Made by a program: the position numbers and the translations under genes. The notes below the pieces were generated by a model. That model had not been told where the DNA came from. It searched no databases and was given only the letters and a program-made list of their open reading frames with translations. A stretch of 7,819 nucleotides of DNA from a bacterium (GTDB taxonomy: Bacteria > Atribacterota > JS1 > SB-45 > 34-128), in NCBI GenBank assembly GCA_018903015.1, contig JAHIPR010000289.1, forward strand, positions 1 through 7,819. Reading direction: 5' to 3'. Within the stretch, counting starts at the first letter, position 1. The number at the start of each line of letters is the position of its first letter. Below, piece by piece: positions 6,710 to 7,819 of this stretch.

Positions 6710-6750
6710 ACGCAGGCTAAAGCCTATATAATACAGACTAAATCCTGCGT
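6710..6750. repeat. Degenerate palindromic repeat pair (CAGGCTAAAGCCT type)
   Basis: Outer arms ACGCAGG (6710-6716) and CCTGCGT (6744-6750) are perfect inverted complements. Inside are two related half-units, CAGGCTAAAGCCT (from 6713) and CAGACTAAATCCTG (6734-6747). The first folds on itself as AGGC-TAAA-GCCT. The pattern resembles the small GCAGGCTNAAGCCTGC palindromes that I recall scattered between genes in some candidate-phylum genomes; that link is from memory. If oadA is transcribed from the candidate promoter at 6757-6784, this element sits at the very 5' end of its mRNA. Confidence 0.65.
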
Positions 6751-6756
6751 CTTATA

Positions 6757-6784
6757 ATTATAAATTCCTATTATTTGTATACAA
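6757..6784 (-). promoter_or_regulatory. Candidate promoter for oadA
   Basis: On the minus strand TTGTAT (6784-6779, 3 of 6) is followed after 16 bases by a perfect TATAAT (6762-6757). Transcription would begin near 6750 and give a leader of about 110 bases. It lies just after the terminator-like stem behind oadB, which suits an independent start for oadA. The weak -35 and AT-rich setting keep confidence low. Confidence 0.35.
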
Positions 6785-6796
6785 CTAATACATATT

Positions 6797-6891
6797 AAAA
6801 AAGATAACGGTTTTATCCATCCAAAAGTTTATGGGCTTAATGAATCAAGTCCCTACATATAGCTTCTTCTTTCTTAATTATCGTTATCTTT
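6797..6891 (-). terminator. Terminator-like long stem-loop after oadB
   Basis: AAAGATAACG (6800-6809) and CGTTATCTTT (6882-6891) are perfect 10-bp inverted complements. On the minus strand the second arm runs into six T residues (6797-6802, overlapping the stem end), as in an intrinsic terminator. The 72-base loop is unusually long and contains its own hairpin at 6833-6853. The element begins 33 bases after the oadB stop. A compact terminator would be shorter, so a structured RNA is an alternative. Confidence 0.4.
6826..6856. repeat. Short palindrome nested in the stem-loop (GTAGGGACTTG type)
   Basis: On the minus strand GTAGGGACTTGATTCATTAA followed by GCCC pairs GGG-CTT with AAG-CCC around an 8-base loop, with one bulged base (6833-6853). 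The form GTAGGG...CCC(TAC) resembles short interspersed palindromes common in many uncultivated genomes. It seems to have been inserted in, or to have evolved inside, the loop of the larger 10-bp stem. Confidence 0.5.
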
Positions 6892-6896
6892 CCTAA

Positions 6897-6920
6897 CACG
6901 ATACACGATGCGTAATACGA
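6897..6920. repeat. Short 7-bp tract of CACGATA type
   Basis: The plus strand reads CACGATA, CACGATG, CGTAATA, CGA: three 7-bp units and part of a fourth. The tract lies between the oadB stop and the terminator-like stem. It resembles the CGAGATA units at 4968-4995 in period and composition. No coding frame or ribosome site goes with it. Confidence 0.5.
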
Positions 6921-6923
6921 ATT

Positions 6924-7819
6924 TCATTGTAACAAAGTCAACATTACTCCTGCAGCAACTGCGGTTCCAATTACTCCGGCTACGTTAGGTCCCATGGCAT
7001 GCATCAATAAAAAGTTGCTCGGATTTGCTTCTTGACCTACTTTCTGGGCTACTCTGGCAGCCATAGGCACGGCAGACACCCCAGCAGCGCCAATCAAAGG
7101 ATTAATATTTCCCCCGGTAATTTTATTTAATAATTTAGCAAACAAAACTCCCCCGGCAGTGCCAAAAGCAAAGGCAATTAAACCTAAGATAATTATTTTA
7201 ATAGTATTAAAGGTCAAAAAATATTCAGCTTGCATAGTTGCTCCTACACAGGTAGATAAAAATATGGTGACGATATTGATTAATTCATTTTGAGCTGTCT
7301 TAGATAATCTGTCCACTACTAAACTTTCTCTAAATAAGTTTCCCAACATTAACATCCCGATAATGGGGACCGAAGCTGGTAATAAAAGACCGATTAAAAC
7401 AGTCGAAATAATGGGAAAGAGTATCTTCTCTGACCGGGATACTGGCCTTAGTTGTTTCATAACTATTTTTCTTTCCTCTGGGGTAGTTAATAATTTCATT
7501 ATGGGAGGCTGAATTATTGGAACCAATGACATATAAGAATATGCCGCCACCGCTACAGCTCCCAATAAATGGGGAGCCATTTTAACGGTAAGATAGATTG
7601 CGGTTGGTCCATCTGCCCCACCAATAATTCCTATAGAAGCTGCTTCCTGAATATTAAACCCCAAAAGCACTGAGCCAATTAAAGCTATAAATACACCTAA
7701 TTGAGCAGCGGCACCCAAAAGGAAGGTTATCGGATTGGCTAATAAAGGACCGAAATCAGTCATTGCTCCAATCCCCATAAATATTAAACAGGGATATACT
7801 TCATGTTTTATTCCCCACG
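6924..7819 (-). CDS. oadB: Na+-translocating decarboxylase beta subunit OadB (5' end cut by window edge)
   Basis: This is the membrane subunit that decarboxylates carboxybiotin and couples it to Na+ export. The frame is open to base 7819, giving 297 residues that begin [13 protein letters not shown] upstream of an internal ATG at 7778. That ATG is not the true start, because the residues before it match the family (GIK...[18 protein letters not shown]). About 80-130 N-terminal residues are missing by comparison with usual lengths. Conserved segments: [27 protein letters not shown] (visible residues about 64-77, with the aspartate needed for Na+ transport in Klebsiella OadB), [31 protein letters not shown] and a C-terminal [21 protein letters not shown]. 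There are many hydrophobic helices throughout. The related methylmalonyl-CoA and glutaconyl-CoA decarboxylase beta subunits are hard to separate by sequence. The adjacent OadA-type subunit favours an oxaloacetate-type complex. It is followed by a terminator-like stem rather than running straight into oadA. Confidence 0.92.
   Translation of the reverse strand, partial: WGIKHEVYPCLIFMGIGAMTDFGPLLANPITFLLGAAAQLGVFIALIGSVLLGFNIQEAASIGIIGGADGPTAIYLTVKMAPHLLGAVAVAAYSYMSLVPIIQPPIMKLLTTPEERKIVMKQLRPVSRSEKILFPIISTVLIGLLLPASVPIIGMLMLGNLFRESLVVDRLSKTAQNELINIVTIFLSTCVGATMQAEYFLTFNTIKIIILGLIAFAFGTAGGVLFAKLLNKITGGNINPLIGAAGVSAVPMAARVAQKVGQEANPSNFLLMHAMGPNVAGVIGTAVAAGVMLTLLQ

Noticed and set aside
6797..6891. 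Known riboswitch
   Set aside because: I could not match the stem and loop to the conserved core of any riboswitch class I know, so I call it terminator-like only.
7776..7778. ATG at 7778 as the true oadB start
   Set aside because: The open frame continues to the window edge and the upstream residues ([12 protein letters not shown]) match OadB, so the gene is simply truncated.

Overview
This is a low-GC window (roughly one third G+C by eye) from what looks like an anaerobic bacterium. All six protein genes are on the minus strand, so transcription runs from high to low coordinates. A sodium-pump decarboxylase next to CsaB, a DUF5693 protein and FtsEX would suit a low-GC anaerobe such as an Atribacterota-like lineage or a Firmicutes relative. 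The intergenic DNA, rich in short palindromes and 7-bp units, reminds me of uncultivated candidate phyla. The lineage is inference only; the sequence carries no rRNA or other decisive marker.

Region 1 (7819 down to 5090) is energy metabolism. It holds a 5'-truncated oadB, the membrane beta subunit of a Na+-translocating biotin-dependent decarboxylase. Next comes an oadA/pycB/5S-type carboxyltransferase subunit without a biotin domain. Together they fit an oxaloacetate-type decarboxylase whose biotin carrier is encoded elsewhere, probably beyond the window. The 286-bp gap between them holds a terminator-like stem, a candidate promoter and two short palindromic repeats.

Region 2 (5089 down to 4770) is a 320-bp non-coding gap built largely of 7-bp units, many of the form NNNNTAG. 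Part of it folds back as an imperfect inverted repeat centred near 4880. At its low-coordinate end are a stem with a T run and then a candidate promoter, so transcription seems to be restarted here.

Region 3 (4685 down to 1) is a tightly packed cell-envelope operon: a DUF5693 polytopic membrane protein, csaB (polysaccharide pyruvyl transferase), ftsE and ftsX. DUF5693 and csaB overlap by 17 bp, csaB and ftsE are 21 bp apart, and ftsE and ftsX are 1 bp apart. The layout suggests coordinated synthesis of a cell-wall-polymer modification system and the FtsEX regulator of peptidoglycan hydrolysis. ftsX is cut by the window edge about ten residues short of the family's usual length.

I found no complete novel defence or mobile system. 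The least ordinary parts are the heptamer-built intergenic region, the palindromic repeats beside oadA, and a small hairpin that appears to couple csaB and ftsE translation.
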